A stretch of DNA of 64,000 nt, taken from assembly GCA_028532985.1 (NCBI GenBank), contig JANCIK010000003.1:878001-942000 (forward strand), given 5' to 3'. Below are positions 11,146 to 29,011 of this stretch, piece by piece. The DNA comes from Stropharia rugosoannulata (taxonomy: Eukaryota; Basidiomycota; Agaricomycetes; Agaricales; Strophariaceae). The position numbers were made by a program, and so were the translations under genes. The first letter of the stretch is position 1. Each line of letters starts with the position of its first letter. A model generated the notes under the pieces. The model searched no databases. It was not told the origin of the DNA and saw nothing but the letters and a program-made list of their open reading frames with translations.

Positions 11146-11445
11146 TGATGCCCCGCTTGAGACCTGATTTATCTGACCGTTCGCGAACGCATCACCTACA
11201 GCCTCATGCGTCATCCCGTCTTGTTGAGTTAGTCGAATGTATGATATTTTTATATCAAATTTGTCCGGAAAAAATATGAGACACCCAAGTGCTGCTAAAA
11301 ATCCATCCCGCAAGTTGTTCTTCACCCCCATCGTTCCAAGCAAGCCTAAGTCGAGTGCGAGCCAATCCGAGGCGCGCCAAGCAGGATATCTTGCTGTGGG
11401 GTAGCCGCATCCCTTTCTGACTTGTAGTCTGGTATTTCCGTCCCC

Positions 11446-12023
11446 ATGGCAGAAATTGCCCCTTCATCACCACGCCTAGCAGACGAAGAGGTGTTTTCAA
11501 CAAATATGAACGCAACAAACGGCGATCGAGATGCCTTCAAGCAGGGGGCCCCGCCTTTTAGCATCCAACTTTTGGCGCAGATAATGAATGGGCTCTACTT
11601 TCTAGAGGTACGGTATAAATAATTATCGGGGCAGTCTATATCTTACTCGCATCGTATGTATCCAAGAGCGCGGGGGCAACTTTTCTCCTATGGCTGTTCC
11701 CGTCTTTGGCACCGCAGCCTCGCATGGTACGCCAGTACATGCTGGCAGTACCTCATCAACCTCATCAACATACCCATACCCATAGTCACCACCGAGAGAC
11801 TCGTCGGCGGAACGCACGCGTCAGGAAAGGTAGTGAAAATGAACTTGTTGGTGAAGATACATATGACGAAAGAGGCACATCTGCTTCTGTCGGAGATGCT
11901 TCACCGACAGGAAGGACGTTGTCCAGCCTCTTGCAGGACATGGACGATAACGAAGAAGACGCTTGTACGAGGACAGAAAACTGGGCTAGAATAGAGCGGG
12001 AATTACTTGCACAAATGAAATGA
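11446..12023 (+). CDS. unknown small protein with hydrophobic segment
   Basis: I model two exons, 11446-11607 and 11667-12023, separated by a 59-bp intron. Exon 1 begins in a good context (CCCCATGG) and ends FSIQLLAQIMNGLYFLE. Exon 2 begins SAGATFLLWLFPSLAP, continues with a His/Pro/Thr-rich linker (HQPHQHTHTHSHH) and ends with the acidic TLSSLLQDMDDNEEDACTR and a final ARIERELLAQMK. I do not recognise the family. The hydrophobic stretch spans the splice junction and may be a membrane segment. The phase match supports the intron, but the acceptor was chosen by eye. Confidence 0.5.
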
Positions 12024-12187
12024 TACATGTCAGAAGTATATCCTGGAAGGTGATTGATTCATTGACTAAATACTGTGGATTTCTTCTGGGATAAGTTACA
12101 GTGCGTAGCTGACACGAAATGTTGACCTCAAGTTAAGACGTACGTTTGAGAATATACACTTACCACTTGATTAAGACGTAACATGAA

Positions 12188-15100
12188 TTATATTTGTTCG
12201 GTTTTACCGTCATACGTTAAGAGGGCCATCATGGCTTGGACGATTGGGTGGTCAGAAAGTGTGAGTATTGCTCCTTCTTCAATTGACTTGAGCAATTGTA
12301 CGTCAAGCAGGCGGCTGATACAGAAAGGTCAATTCGGTTTACAGAGCACTCAAAGTCAGAAAGGCATACCGTAGTTGATTGACAAGCACACCGATGCGTG
12401 GTATGGCTTTAAGCTTTATATAATTATCCTTTGTCCCAACTGTGAGTCCTCCGTGGATATTATTTGCCGTGACAGGTCCACCGAATAGCAGAATAGCGTA
12501 TATTGGGACCTTGATAAATGGTATGTCATTCCTGATACTGTGGAGAAAGCATAGTAGTAGATAGCTCACTTTTGTGGCGTCCCGAAGAAAGACCTTGCTG
12601 GACATATGCTTATGGAAATAGAAAAGGAAAGGTGGCTTCCAATTAGATGTTCCAAAGAGTATGCTGCCAGGATGCAAGAAAACTCTTCCTTCTTTCAAAT
12701 CAAACATCTTGTAGTCAGTGGCAAGATTTTCGCGCCTGACAGTGCCTGCCGACACCTTGTCATATTTGATATTTTTATCTGGCAAGTGAACTCGCACAAC
12801 ACGCGGCCACAGTCCCCCCAACATTGCTGCCTTGATGAGATTGGTATTGGTGGACGACTTGTTCAATTCCAGTGAGGTGGGGGTGGCATTATAGTGTACG
12901 AGACCAATTTCTGCCAATGCCGAGACGAAGTCTTGCCTCAATGATGTAAGTTCACGGAGCATATTTGCGTTGATGAAATTCTGACAAAAAGTCAGCACTT
13001 GGTCAACACGACGCTTTTTTATATCTGACCTCCTCGCAAAACGATCGAACAGCACTAAAGCCTTTGCCGGATGATAACATTTCCACACATTGATCATAAG
13101 CGTGTACGTCAGTTAGAATATCACTGTTTCCTGTAGCAAAGCGTGCTCGAGCCCTATAAATGATTCTTAGATATTAATAACTATATCAGTATACGGATTT
13201 ACTAACGCGTTCGCCTCATCTCTCTTTTCGAGAGGGCTATTGAACAAAGGCTTTGAAGAAAGAAGAGCGGCGACAGTTGTAAGAGGTCCTAAACATTGGA
13301 ATATAGTTCCTAATATAAGCATCTAAAGTTTCGAAATAAATTTGATTGTAATCCATTGACATTGAAAGACGCACCTTTGCAAGCCTGACATCGACGGGAA
13401 GCATAGCCTGAAGCTAAGGTCAGAATTGCTATAAAACAGAAAAAAGAAATTCATGTACCATGTATTTTCCCAAAGCCGTTAGATTGCTAGAGTCATCTAC
13501 TGCATTCAAATCTAGTAAAGTGTTCCATGCACTGTCCAAGGCTTCTATTGAAGGCGGATCGATTGTCTGCCGCAGGAAAGTCTTATCCAGTTGATGAGTT
13601 CACTGCTTCAAATGTAACAAACAATGTGGCTGTGCTAACCTTGACGTCTTCGTGCTCTCGGGCCGCTTTTACAGAGAGTGATATGTTTTCTAAAGGAACG
13701 CGTAATATTTCCGGGACGGGAAATTCAATCATGCTTTTTTCTTGCTTTCTTGTATAAAGCTTGTAACATGTACCAGGTCGAGTACGGCCGGCGCGACCTC
13801 TCCTTTGTCTGGCAGCGGCGCGAGTCACCCACGTCTCTACTAGCATAGATAGGCTTGTTTCTGGGTCGTACTGTGTTTCCTTCACTTTCCCGGCGTCAAT
13901 GACATAAGTTACATCATCAATGGTAATGGACGTCTAAGGTGGATTCAGTAAGTGAAACTGCAAAAAAGAAAACCAACTGACCTCTGCAACGTTCGTTGCG
14001 GCGATTATTTTCCAGCTTTTGAATTGGTGAAAGACTCGACGCTGTTCTTCATTCGATAAGTTTGCATGAAGGGGCAGAACCTGGGCAGTCTTGTCGGATA
14101 TAGTTTGCTTTATAGTATCAATACATTGCCGTATTTCATTTACGCCAGACAAAAATATTAGTATCGCACCAATATTATCTGCAGTGTGAGTGATATGATT
14201 GACCAGGGAAGCTATAAGCTAAAATAAGTTAGCACAAGATACAACTAGATGCTTGTTCATTTACCTGATAATCTATTCTATCTGAGCGGACAAGATTTTG
14301 AATGGCAGTGGCGACTGCATCGGAATGTCCTTCTGCTTTATATTCCTCTCGTATGGGTCGTTTGTCACTCCCTGTCTTTCCCTTTGCAAAATACTTTGGA
14401 GCTGGGGGTCTATAGTCTATAAGTGAGAGAACATCTTCTAGATATCTATTTGAGGATATTGTAAGCTGTAAGCTGAGGTTGCACGAAAATACTGTCGACT
14501 TGCCTATCAGTAACTGGATGGGTGAAGCCTGGAATACTTAAAAGGGGAGCATTGTTGAAGTAACGGACAAAGGTTTCGTGATTAATCGTAGCAGACATCA
14601 GTATAACTTTGAGAGTCGAATGTGTTTTCAAAAGTTCCTTCAGTTCAAGAAGAAGGAAATCTCCATCCATAGATCGTTCATGAACCTAACAGGTTGAGTG
14701 TATGCAAATTCATGAGTCAATAAACGTTTACCTCATCAACGATGATATGCGAAACGTCTTGTAGCCTGTCCCCTGTACTTAACCTTCGGAGAACGACCCC
14801 AGTGGTGCAGAATAGGAGCTTAGTATCTTTGCTTCGCTTACTCTCTCCTCTGATAGTATAGCCAACGGAGCCATCGCCTACTCGTTCTTCTGCCACTCGA
14901 GCTGATACGGCAATAGCAGAAAGACGCCTCGGCTGCGTGACGAGTATGGATGCTTCTGCGCCTCGATCGGATTCAATCATGGAGTCCAAGATAAACTGAG
15001 GAACTACCGAGAGGTTAATACGCAGTGATTGGAACTTTAAAACGTATCACTAACGCTGTGTAGTCTTTCCGCAACCTGGCTTCTGGTTTAATGCTTTCGA

Positions 15101-17189
15101 AGAGTTATGCAGAAGAAATATTCATCACCTGTCTCTCCTACTACAATTACAACTCTATTCTTGGCAAGTTTGTCTAGGAAATCTTGACGAGCGCTGAAAG
15201 CCGGCAGCTTCTGTCGTTTTTCTAGTATCTGTTGGAACTGAATGAAAAATGCGTCAGATCGACCCCTACCAGGAAGTTACATGACAGTACTGTTTGGCTT
15301 TGGCGGCTTTTTTCAAAGTCTTGCCTGATCTCTAAATTAGATTTGAAATGTCGGCTATGGGTTGGTTTTGTACGGGAAAGTCTGGGACCACTGTTGGTCG
15401 GAGAAGTTGTTGACGTTTTGATACCTTCATTAGGTCGGTATATAATATGTTTCAAGACGGATCCTATTTCCGGGAGTCCATTGTCTTCGACATCAGCCCA
15501 CGCTTCTTCGACGACTCGCATAACAGCCATACAAAATCCTTCGCCGTTCTCTAGATCGGATTTTTTTTCCAGTGCTAGAAGCAACCTCGAAAGGAGGTGA
15601 AGCCGAACATACGCTGGAGCAGTTACTGAGGTTATGTATATGGGATAGTAGTTCGGGCGAGGGTATGGTCCCGATTCGCCTGCCTCAGAGAAGAGGACGT
15701 GTATCTGGATCGGGGCACTGAATAAAGGTATTACAAGATGTCCGGGTTCTTCCAGATGAGCACCAAGTGCCTCGTATTCATCACTTTCAATTGGATATGG
15801 TATTTCACCCGCACCTTCATTCCAACTGACAATATCGAGTCCTATTAGTTTGCGGCCAAGGGTGGCCATAAGCAAGTCCCATTTTTCACGAGTTTGGGGA
15901 TTATCAGTGCACTCTTTAACAGCTTGTATAGGCCACCCGGCCTCTTTGACTGCTTTGTCTTCGATCCATCTCCTCTTGAGATCATCTGTACCTGCATGCG
16001 CCGACGTAACAAAGGGATTTGAAGAATTAGTTGAGGGTAGAAATCGATCTGGTAGATCGCATTCTGGTATATGAAGTACCAAATACTCAATGCATGCCTG
16101 GAGAGGTGGTTGAGTACTCAAAAGAGTTGTAGTCAAAGGTGAGTCTTCTGAAAGAAACTTGACGGCATTTTGAACTTGAGATTTGTTGAAACCTAATTGT
16201 CCAAGCTGCTTCATGATGTCGGGAATGATTTCTGGCGAGAGTGTAAGTACACCGTCTTCTCCTTCATGGTTTGAACGAAGTCCCTTCATTAGGAATTAAA
16301 GCGTTTAGGGGTGCTCCCAAAAGGATATACGATAAAACACACCTCTTTGACAGCTCTTTCGACTAACTCTCGCAAGGAAGTAGCCATGATTACCTCTGGA
16401 TGCTCAGAAGACAGAGTACCACTAGATTTATAATCATCGGAGGATTTAGTTGTCGAGCCTGACGGCGTCGCAGTTTCCTTTTTCTTTGCAGCTTGGGCCT
16501 GTCGTTCTTCGACAGCTTTCTTCGCCTCAAATGGATCAGATTCATACATCCATTTCTGATGGTCTGGGATGGTTTTCTGCTCCTGAGCAAGTTCATTCCA
16601 ATACTCTCGAGGTCCAGGTGGAAGAACACGGTTTAACTGCAAACCGTTGCTAAACTATTTCTGAACGTTTGAACCACACGCGAAGTGAGATTGTATAGTT
16701 ACGCACTCTATACAGTGCGTATGTTGCACCCCAGTGCTTTGCTTCGATCGCACTCGCTCTATAATAAGGCGGATGAGGCTCCATCTTAACGGTCTCTGTT
16801 TCCCCTTTCTTAGCGTTCCATTTACTCAACGTGACTACGAAAGAGAATTTATTTGGACCATGTGAGCGCTGGCAAGATCCCAAGAGTAAAATTATTAGGC
16901 AGCACACAACACGAAATTGCTAACATCGAGGGTTTACTTACTGTATCTACAGTGGGTTTATCCCAACCAATTTTTTGACATCTTAATTTCTTTAAGAAAG
17001 CAGTAAGGATTGAAGAGGGCGCCTTGCTGACCGTTCATGGAGAAGACTTAAGGGATACTTCGAACCTGGAGGAAAAAGCGGTGGTGGCGGGGCTGGGCCA
17101 GCATTTGCAGAAGATGCTTGCTCGGTAGGCTTCTTATCTTTGGATCCCACAGCATTACCAGACTTGACAATGTTTTTCTTTGGTGGCAT
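12188..17189 (-). CDS. DExH-box RNA helicase with UBA/RWD-type N-terminus (Ucp12 / YLR419W / DHX57-like)
   Basis: This large multi-exon helicase gene starts MPPKKNIVK at 17189 and stops at 12188 (ending LLTYDGKTEQI). In order: a dsRBD-like segment (TVKMEPHPPYYRASAIEAKH, AKHWGATYALYR), a UBA-like helix pair (IMKQLGQLGFNKSQVQNAVK), an RWD-like region (15600-15950), then the helicase core. Core motifs seen are VIVVGET joined to the motif I exon, TQPRRLSAIAVSARVAEE (Ia), LLFCTTGVVLRR (Ib), IIVDEVHERSMDGDF (II, across an intron at about 14675-14730), VILMSATINHETF (III), and ARQRRGRAGRTRPGTCYKLY (VI). The end is the C-terminal OB region. This order matches the fungal Ucp12/YLR419W family, thought to act on ribosomes or translation. 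At least ten introns are implied and were not all placed. It runs divergently from PRP22. Confidence 0.85.
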
Positions 17190-17364
17190 CCAGTACTAGC
17201 AAAACCCTGAAAAGGCTAGACGACTTAAGGAGAGAGAGAGCAATAACAAGAATTCTAAACTTTGTCAAAGCTCGCTTATGTAATGAAGAGCATGTCGTGA
17301 CTCGCATCATACTGCATTAGCTACAACGTCTCTTTACCACTCTCTCTCTTCCCAATTTCAGTCT
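17190..17364. promoter_or_regulatory. bidirectional promoter between two helicase genes
   Basis: Only 175 bp separate the start codons of the minus-strand DExH helicase and plus-strand PRP22, so both must share upstream sequence. It contains a purine run (AGAGAGAGAG near 17231) and a pyrimidine-rich stretch just before the PRP22 ATG. There is no clear TATA box. Confidence 0.5.
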
Positions 17365-21076
<3,712 letters not shown>

Positions 21077-21469
21077 TATTATGCTTGCTGTATACCTTTT
21101 ATCGCAACTTTTTGTGTCATTACGATGTATTTGTAGATGTCTTAAGTAGCTTATATGATTTATTTTACTTTTGACAGTGACTCGCGCAGGTTATGTGCTT
21201 GGAAGAGTGTGTTATTTATTGCATAGTTGCCGCTAATTGCCCAACCTAAGTATGTACAAACCCCATAACGATGAAGCGGATTACTGTCATAGATACAAAA
21301 TCCTTATGTTTCACTTTCAGATAGTGATAATAAATATAGATGAAAAAAACCTGGAAAAAGCACTGCCTGCATATGCAAGGCGAATGGTATAATTGACACT
21401 TCTACTGTACTGCTAAGGGGCTCTTGTCAGGCCAACCATCACTACCAGAGGATATGGCAACTTACTACA
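21077..21469. other. convergent 3' region
   Basis: This region lies between the PRP22 stop and the stop of the minus-strand NXT-like gene. It is AT-rich in its first two-thirds, contains the AATAAATAT-type polyadenylation-like sequence near 21328, and has no coding signal. Confidence 0.5.
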
Positions 21470-22069
21470 CTACCCAACGAAACGTAACGCGTCAGCTCCA
21501 ATGTAGTATTTCGCCACTTCTCCCGGCTTCGTTGGAGGAGCAGAGGGATCCGGGACGAGTATGAAAGTCTGTGAGAATACCCGCGGATGCCCTTCAGGAC
21601 ATCGAACCGGCGTATCTGAAGGATTGTTTGAAGGTCCAGGACCATGTGTGACGTTCCCAGAAACAGTGATGAGGAGAGACGGCGGTTGAGCACCTGGGCG
21701 GCCAGTTCAGCACAAGAATGCGACACAGCATGGAGAAAGAAACAAACCCGGCATTGGATGACAGTCAAACGACTGAACTTCGTGCTTCGTGCGCGGCATT
21801 TTGGCAATTAGGTCCTTCAGGCCTTGTGTGCCTTGAAACGGCTTTCCGTTCCATGTCAAAGAAGAGGTTGGGCGGTAAAACGAAGGAAGGGAAGCCAGGC
21901 GGGTGTCCGAGTCATATGCGTCGTAGTATATGCGCGTGAAGTTGTCAGCTGCTCGTGTCGCGATTTCGATGCTGCATTTGAGGAGAAGAAGGAGAACGGG
22001 CTAAGTACACGACGGGGAAGCGGGAGGACAGGAGGTAACGCACTCGCTCGGAGTCAGGCTGGTGGTCAT
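21470..22069 (-). CDS. NTF2-related mRNA export protein (NXT1/p15-like)
   Basis: I reconstructed three exons on the minus strand: 22044-22069 (26 nt, MTTSLTPS), 21748-21971 and 21470-21693. All phases agree and both introns are GT..AG. The product is about 157 residues, right for an NTF2-fold protein. Exon 2 reads IEIATRAADNFTRIYYDAYD, then TSSLTWNGKPFQGTQGLKDL and SFDCHPMPG. Exon 3 continues AQPPSLLITVSGNVTHGPG and RVFSQTFILVPDPSAPP, ending YYIGADALRFVG. The pattern (LLxTVSG, FSQTF, final residues FRF-like) fits NXT1/p15, the partner of Mex67/NXF1 in mRNA export, better than NTF2 itself. A stretch rich in Pro (PGPSNNPSDTPVRCPEGHP) replaces a short loop. No long open frame covers this gene in one piece. 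Confidence 0.85.
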
Positions 22070-22143
22070 CGTCAACTGAGAGATGCCTCTGTGACGTGAC
22101 TCCCCTTCAAACCATCGAGTCACGCCCGACGCCTAATTGTTGC

Positions 22144-22152
22144 CTATATATA
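22144..22152 (+). promoter_or_regulatory. TATA box of the ISC1-like gene
   Basis: The sequence TATATATAG lies about 25 bp before the ATG at 22174 and inside the 104-bp gap to the divergent NXT-like gene. The distance suggests a very short 5' leader or a start codon slightly downstream. It is a consensus match only. Confidence 0.5.
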
Positions 22153-22173
22153 GCGCTCCCCTGAACCACTCTC

Positions 22174-23638
22174 ATGCCCGAGTCCCGCATCCGTGTACTC
22201 ACCCTCAACTGCTGGTGAGCTGCCTTATCCCCGCAAAATTTACTCGACTGACTCTTTTACTCCAGGGGTCTCAAATATGTCTCCAAAAGTCTTGACAAAC
22301 GGATAGAAGCTATCGCGCAGGAACTTGCAAATTCCGATTACGACATCATTGCCCTGCAGGAGCTCTGGGTGTTCGCCCACTTCCAACGCGTCCAGCAGCG
22401 TGTCAGCAAGAAACTTCCCCACTCAAAATTCTTCTATAGGTAAAATATAAATTGTTCATCCCTGATCACTTACTGAACGGCTCAGTGGTGCTTTGGGCTC
22501 CGGCCTCGCTATATTCACGCGGTTCCCAATCATTTCCGCTGCTATTCAGCCGTATTCTTTGAATGGAACGCCCCTCGACGTCGCAGGAGGAGACTGGTTT
22601 GTGGGAAAGGCTGCTGCTTATGTTGTCGTTCAACACCCTACGCTTGGCCAGGTCCAAGTCTTCAATACCCATGTGCGCAGTTGGCTATAGCTCTTCAATC
22701 ATTTTCCTAACTTCTCGCTATAGCTTTTTGCCAAGGGTGGAGAAGATGGCCCCGAACACAACAGGGCACATCGTCTAGTCAATGCCTGGGAGTTCTCTAA
22801 ACTAGCCAGACAAGCTGCAGAGCTAGGCAGATATGTCATTGCCGTGCGTTTCTGAAATATCTACTGTTTCCAGGCTAATTTATATGTATGATAGCTCGGA
22901 GACTTCAACAGCATTCCAACGACCCTTCCTATGAGTCTGATTATGGAGCATTCCAATTTACATGACGCTTGGACAGCTACTCACCCGGGGGAAGCTGACC
23001 CTAACGCCCCTCAAATATTAAACGCGACCGACGCCGTGCAGCGTTTGGGTATCACCGCCGACTCTCCTCTGAACAGCTGGTCACTAGGGAAGCTCTACGC
23101 TCGCGGAACCTGGGGAAAGCGGTTGGACTACGTTCTGTACCGTCAGCCCCAGCGACACGGACAACCTATCCCACTATTGCAGCCGGTTGACTCTAAGGTC
23201 GTCCTCACAGACCCCGTCCGCGGAGAAGTTTTCTCCCACTCGGACCACTTCGGACTGGAAGCTACCTTCGAAATAAAGTACACCCTAAACAGTGAAGCTT
23301 CGCGGAGCCCTACCAAGGAGATCTCTGCCAAGACGGCGACCACAACAATCCAGGCCTTGACAACTTGTTACCGCCTGTCGCGAGAGCGATCCCGCAGAGA
23401 GCTTGCAATCTTCGGGCTCTGCATCTTACTCCTTCTATCAATGGTTATTGGCACTGCTTGGCTACCTCACTCATGGATAAATCCAATCTTCATTGCGTCC
23501 TCAATCTTTCTTTCCTGGCTCGCAACGACAATGCTTTACGAGGGCTTCATTTTCGGTAATTGGGAGTGTAATGCCTTGATGAATGTCATAGAAGAGCTAG
23601 AGATTCACAGGAAAGGAATTCGAAACGATATAGAATGA
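22174..23638 (+). CDS. ISC1: Inositol phosphosphingolipid phospholipase C / neutral sphingomyelinase (Isc1-type)
   Basis: This enzyme cleaves inositol phosphosphingolipids or sphingomyelin to ceramide. Exons begin MPESRIRVLTLNCW, then GLKYVSKSLDKRIEAIAQEL with DIIALQELWVF (catalytic Glu of the endonuclease/exonuclease/phosphatase fold), then GSGLAIFTRFPI and VQVFNTH. A later exon has EHNRAHRLVNAWEFS, then ALGDFNSIPTTLP (the GDFN metal site). The last exon (from about 22896) has GTWGKRLDYVLYR and the catalytic SHSDHFGLEATF. The C-terminus carries two membrane segments (LAIFGLCILLLLSMVIGTAW and INPIFIASSIFLSWLATTML), as in yeast Isc1 and mammalian nSMase2-like enzymes. All expected active-site motifs are present. 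There are four or five introns. Confidence 0.93.
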
Positions 23639-23840
23639 ATGACCATCTCAAAAATTAGTTGATCACTTTTCAATTTATACAGTAGCTTCGACATAGTATA
23701 AGGTTAGTAAGTAGTACATTAATATAACAAATAGGCTTGAACTTCGTAGAACGACTTGAGAATATTGCGAAAATGCGGCAACCATGCAAGAATAAAAACA
23801 ATAAAAATAGGTGATCAGTAATCGGCGTACGATGTGTCTG

Positions 23841-26458
23841 CTATGACTGGCTATGCCCGTACAACTCTTGTGAACTGTTCCCGGCGCTGACCATGATAGT
23901 CTTATTTGCAGGTCCAGATCGACTCCAGTCTTTCACGAGCATCTTAATGTCTCCTATGGCAGCAAAAGGCTTTTCCAGAGGAAAATCAACCGCGACGCCT
24001 GTTTTAGCCGTCGTCGAATGAATTTTAGCGACAGACGCAGAATTGTCCGGTCTGCTGCTTGGTTTCAATCTCGAAGGAACCCTACTCTTTCGAACGGAAG
24101 GCGACGGGGGGACTGCACCAGTAATGGGAGAGGGCATGAACGAGCCCGCTGACTTGAAGCTCCTAGACCTTTGGCGGCCATGTCGCCCGACGTTGAGAAA
24201 ATCGAAATCGAAACAGCGGCTAGGAGAACCAGGAAGTGATTGTACGGTATCATGTTCTTCGCCACTCCAATGATGCCGGGGCAACAACGATAACAAGGAA
24301 CTGGTTGACTGTATCCGTCTTGGAGAAAGAACGGGATTGTCAGTCGTAGGTGAAAATGAAGTTACAGAATGCGAAGAGCTGGGCGACAATAAAGGCCGCT
24401 TAGTTGCGAGTCGCATGGCAGCTTCATCATGGGGCGTAGGCTCCGGCGACGTTGTGATGGTGAGGTACGGTATAGCTGACGATTCCAAGTTCTCTATATG
24501 CTCATAATCACCTTTGTTAGTCTCTCTTCGCTTTGAAGATGTCGTATCCTGTGCAGAGGATTTTATCCAACTTGGCCCGTCATCGAAATCTGAATGGTTC
24601 CTCGAGCCATGCCCAGAATTGCTGCCTCTCAATGCATACTCCATCACTTCGCTATACAAAAGAGGTGACTCGACACCATCGCCTCCAACAACAACAATTC
24701 CATTGCTTCCAATTTCTTGGTCCATTCCACGGACAGCAACCTCGGCAAGAAGCTGAGGAGACCGGGTTTGACACTGAGGCAAAATCGTCTTCACGAAATC
24801 TCGCATAGATTCAAAAGACCTGCGAGAAGCATCTAGAAACGGGTATGCCTGGAAAACGTGTATCTAAATGAAACAAGCAGGGTAAGACAATATTTGTAGA
24901 CAAACAAAACTCGCTTACAGCATCTTCATATAATTCATGCATGACCTGTACTCCAGCCAAAGTAGCCTTGTGAGCCAAAAGAGCTATTTCATCCCTCAAT
25001 ACTTCCGCATCACCAGCTTGAACCAATAGTGGAGGCAAGCCCGTGAAATCGCCAAAAAGTGGACTAGCATAAGGGTGCGTAAGATACTCCTCCGTATGTT
25101 CACCGAGGTAAAGAGCAATAGGATTCATGTGATTGTCAGCCGTTGGTACAGGAACCACGTCATAGGGAGCATTTGATTCCCAAGATTCACAACTCATTGT
25201 AAGATCTGAAATGACAGTAAGGCCATATTAATCAGACTTGACTTAAAAGTAAGGTTACTTACCGACCCATGGAGACATTAAAATGGCCCCTAATGGCAAT
25301 GGGTAGGCATTATCGCGAAGATACATCAACAACGCCAGGCAGAGTCCTCCGCCAGCGCTATCCCCTGCGAGGATGATATTTTCGGGAGGGATATGTAATT
25401 CATCCATCAGTCGAAAGTATGCGCTTACAGCATCATGCAAAGGACCAGGAAAGCATGTCTCTGGAGCGAGACGATAATCCAACGCTGGGAGTATTAAAGA
25501 TAGATATAAAGTTTTCCGACATACAAATATGTAACGCACCAAAAACCCGTGAGTCAGTGTACTTGGCTAGAGGTATTGTAATTATTCGCTGAGCTGCGGC
25601 ACTCGACAGGTAGTAAGCTCCTAAAATATATTATTGCATTGCAAGTTAGAAAGGTGTCACCTCAAGCATGACAACCAGATCGCTTGCCTCCGTGAATGTA
25701 GAGGATTACACGCTCCTTTCGTTTCAAGTATTCTGTTGGTGCGCGCGCATCAAGGTTATACGTTCCGGACTGTTTCGGATCTGATTTCCGGGCAGCCTTC
25801 CATTCCGCTTGCATTCTCTGCCATGTTTTTAGCCCTACGACCCATTCCCCGCAGAGTTCACGCTGTCCATCCTCCTTTGCATCGAAATCCTTGAGAATTC
25901 CACGAAGCACCCGTTGTTTTACACGAAACGTCACTGGCGAGACCAAAGCATCAGAGGGGAGTGGCACAATGCCCCCAATGCTCATAAGCATCCGTATCGT
26001 TCCCTACAAGCATGATTAGGTATGTACAAGTGATTGAAACAACGCAGAAAGACGAACAATATCGACCAGAGAACTATGTCGTTCCGCCCCACGAATTAGA
26101 CTGGTGACGATTGTCATCTCGATTCCCCATGACTTGCGACGCGGGCCCCATATGTGGTGCGACAGAACATCCGTTGTCACCTCGGTAGCTATAGACAGAG
26201 ACGTACACGGATCTGCTTCATACTTGTATATGGTAAACTGGTAAACCACAAACCTTTTGCTGCAACAATTGCACCAAATTTCCAGTAGTCCCATAAACGT
26301 AATGGACGTCGAGGCTGCAGCTTCAGCTTGGGGTCAACGCGTGCTGAAGGCGGGGGAGATCCAGTCTCATAATGAAGTAGAGACTGTGTTGGCGAACGGT
26401 GCGTCGGCTGCTCCCGCGGGAGCTGCAGGCGCTTGGAGGGAGAAAACCAGCGTGACAT
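23841..26458 (-). CDS. HSL-type lipase/esterase (alpha/beta hydrolase fold-3) with long C-terminal tail
   Basis: The multi-exon gene runs from an ATG at 26458 to a stop at 23841. The N-terminal region contains LWDYWKFGAIVAAKG and HHIWGPRRKSWGIEMTIVTS. The hydrolase core has VILYIHGG followed by AYYLSSAAAQRI (oxyanion hole), ALDYRLAPE, LAGDSAGGGLCLALL (nucleophile Ser), SPWV, LLVQAGDAEVLRDE (acid Asp) and IHVFQAYPFLD (catalytic His), so the triad is intact. After the fold, about 320 residues of Ser/Pro/Arg-rich sequence (23841-24806) follow, with SPRRIQSTSSLLSLLPRHHW and RKSRVPSRLKPSSRP. The enzyme probably hydrolyses acylglycerols or other esters. The tail may be regulatory or localising. Some small introns (about 39 bp near 26170-26210) are uncertain. 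Confidence 0.85.
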
Positions 26459-26637
26459 TTGGCTTGCACGTATACAAGGATGAACAAATGACAGGCTCGA
26501 AGTACTTAATACATGGTAAGACGCAGGGAGGTTCCAACATTATGGAACATGGGCACCTGCGTTTTCAATCGAGCCGGAGTAGTACATGGTCAGCTGACTA
26601 CCCCGCACCGGATCAAGTGCGACCTCACACAACGTCA

Positions 26638-28397
<1,760 letters not shown>

Positions 28398-29011
28398 TGA
28401 ACTACTATAACAGAAAATCGGATCAAGTCCAAGTCGTTTAATTTATGTAATAGCTCGTACCCGAGCTGAATCTTCCTCGCAATTTTGGTTTATGTGGGGC
28501 TAACCGAGTGCCCCAACTGGTGTAATAAGACTTGAACAAGACTGGGAACCAATTTAGCGTTACTGGTAAATTGCTGTGATAGAACAGATACACATACGTG
28601 TTTTATGAGAAGAACTTAAAGAAGTGTACAATCACTGAATGATGTCTTCCAGAGCTCAGCGCCAAACGCCACTAACACTTGGTCAACTATGTCGGGTTCA
28701 GGAGTGAATGAGCTTTTCCGGAAGATTAAGAGATCAATTTACGAATAGTACCACGTGATGTATGGTCTCATCGTGAAGACACTCGCAATCTTGACTTCGG
28801 AGATTCCTCTCTTTAGCATAGTCAATACAATTATAATATAAAATATACAGTTTAGTTATTATGCCTGTGTAATAAGAAACGGGGTAGTCTCGACTTATAT
28901 ATAACTATACTGACGAAAATACAAAACCAATCAAAGCAAGATCTGTGTCAACTGCAAAAGAAACGCGAAGCGCAAAAAGCAAAGGAAGGAAGGAATGCAT
29001 TACATATGCAA
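28398..29011. other. intergenic, MetAP2 promoter region
   Basis: This is AT-rich sequence between the MetAP2 start and the stop of the bromodomain gene, both on the minus strand. It includes a run of A/T words (TATAATATAAAATATACAG near 28832). I saw no gene here. Confidence 0.45.

Noticed and set aside
15232..15600. 122-codon plus-strand frame inside the helicase gene
   Set aside because: It is a shadow of the well-supported minus-strand DExH helicase exon.
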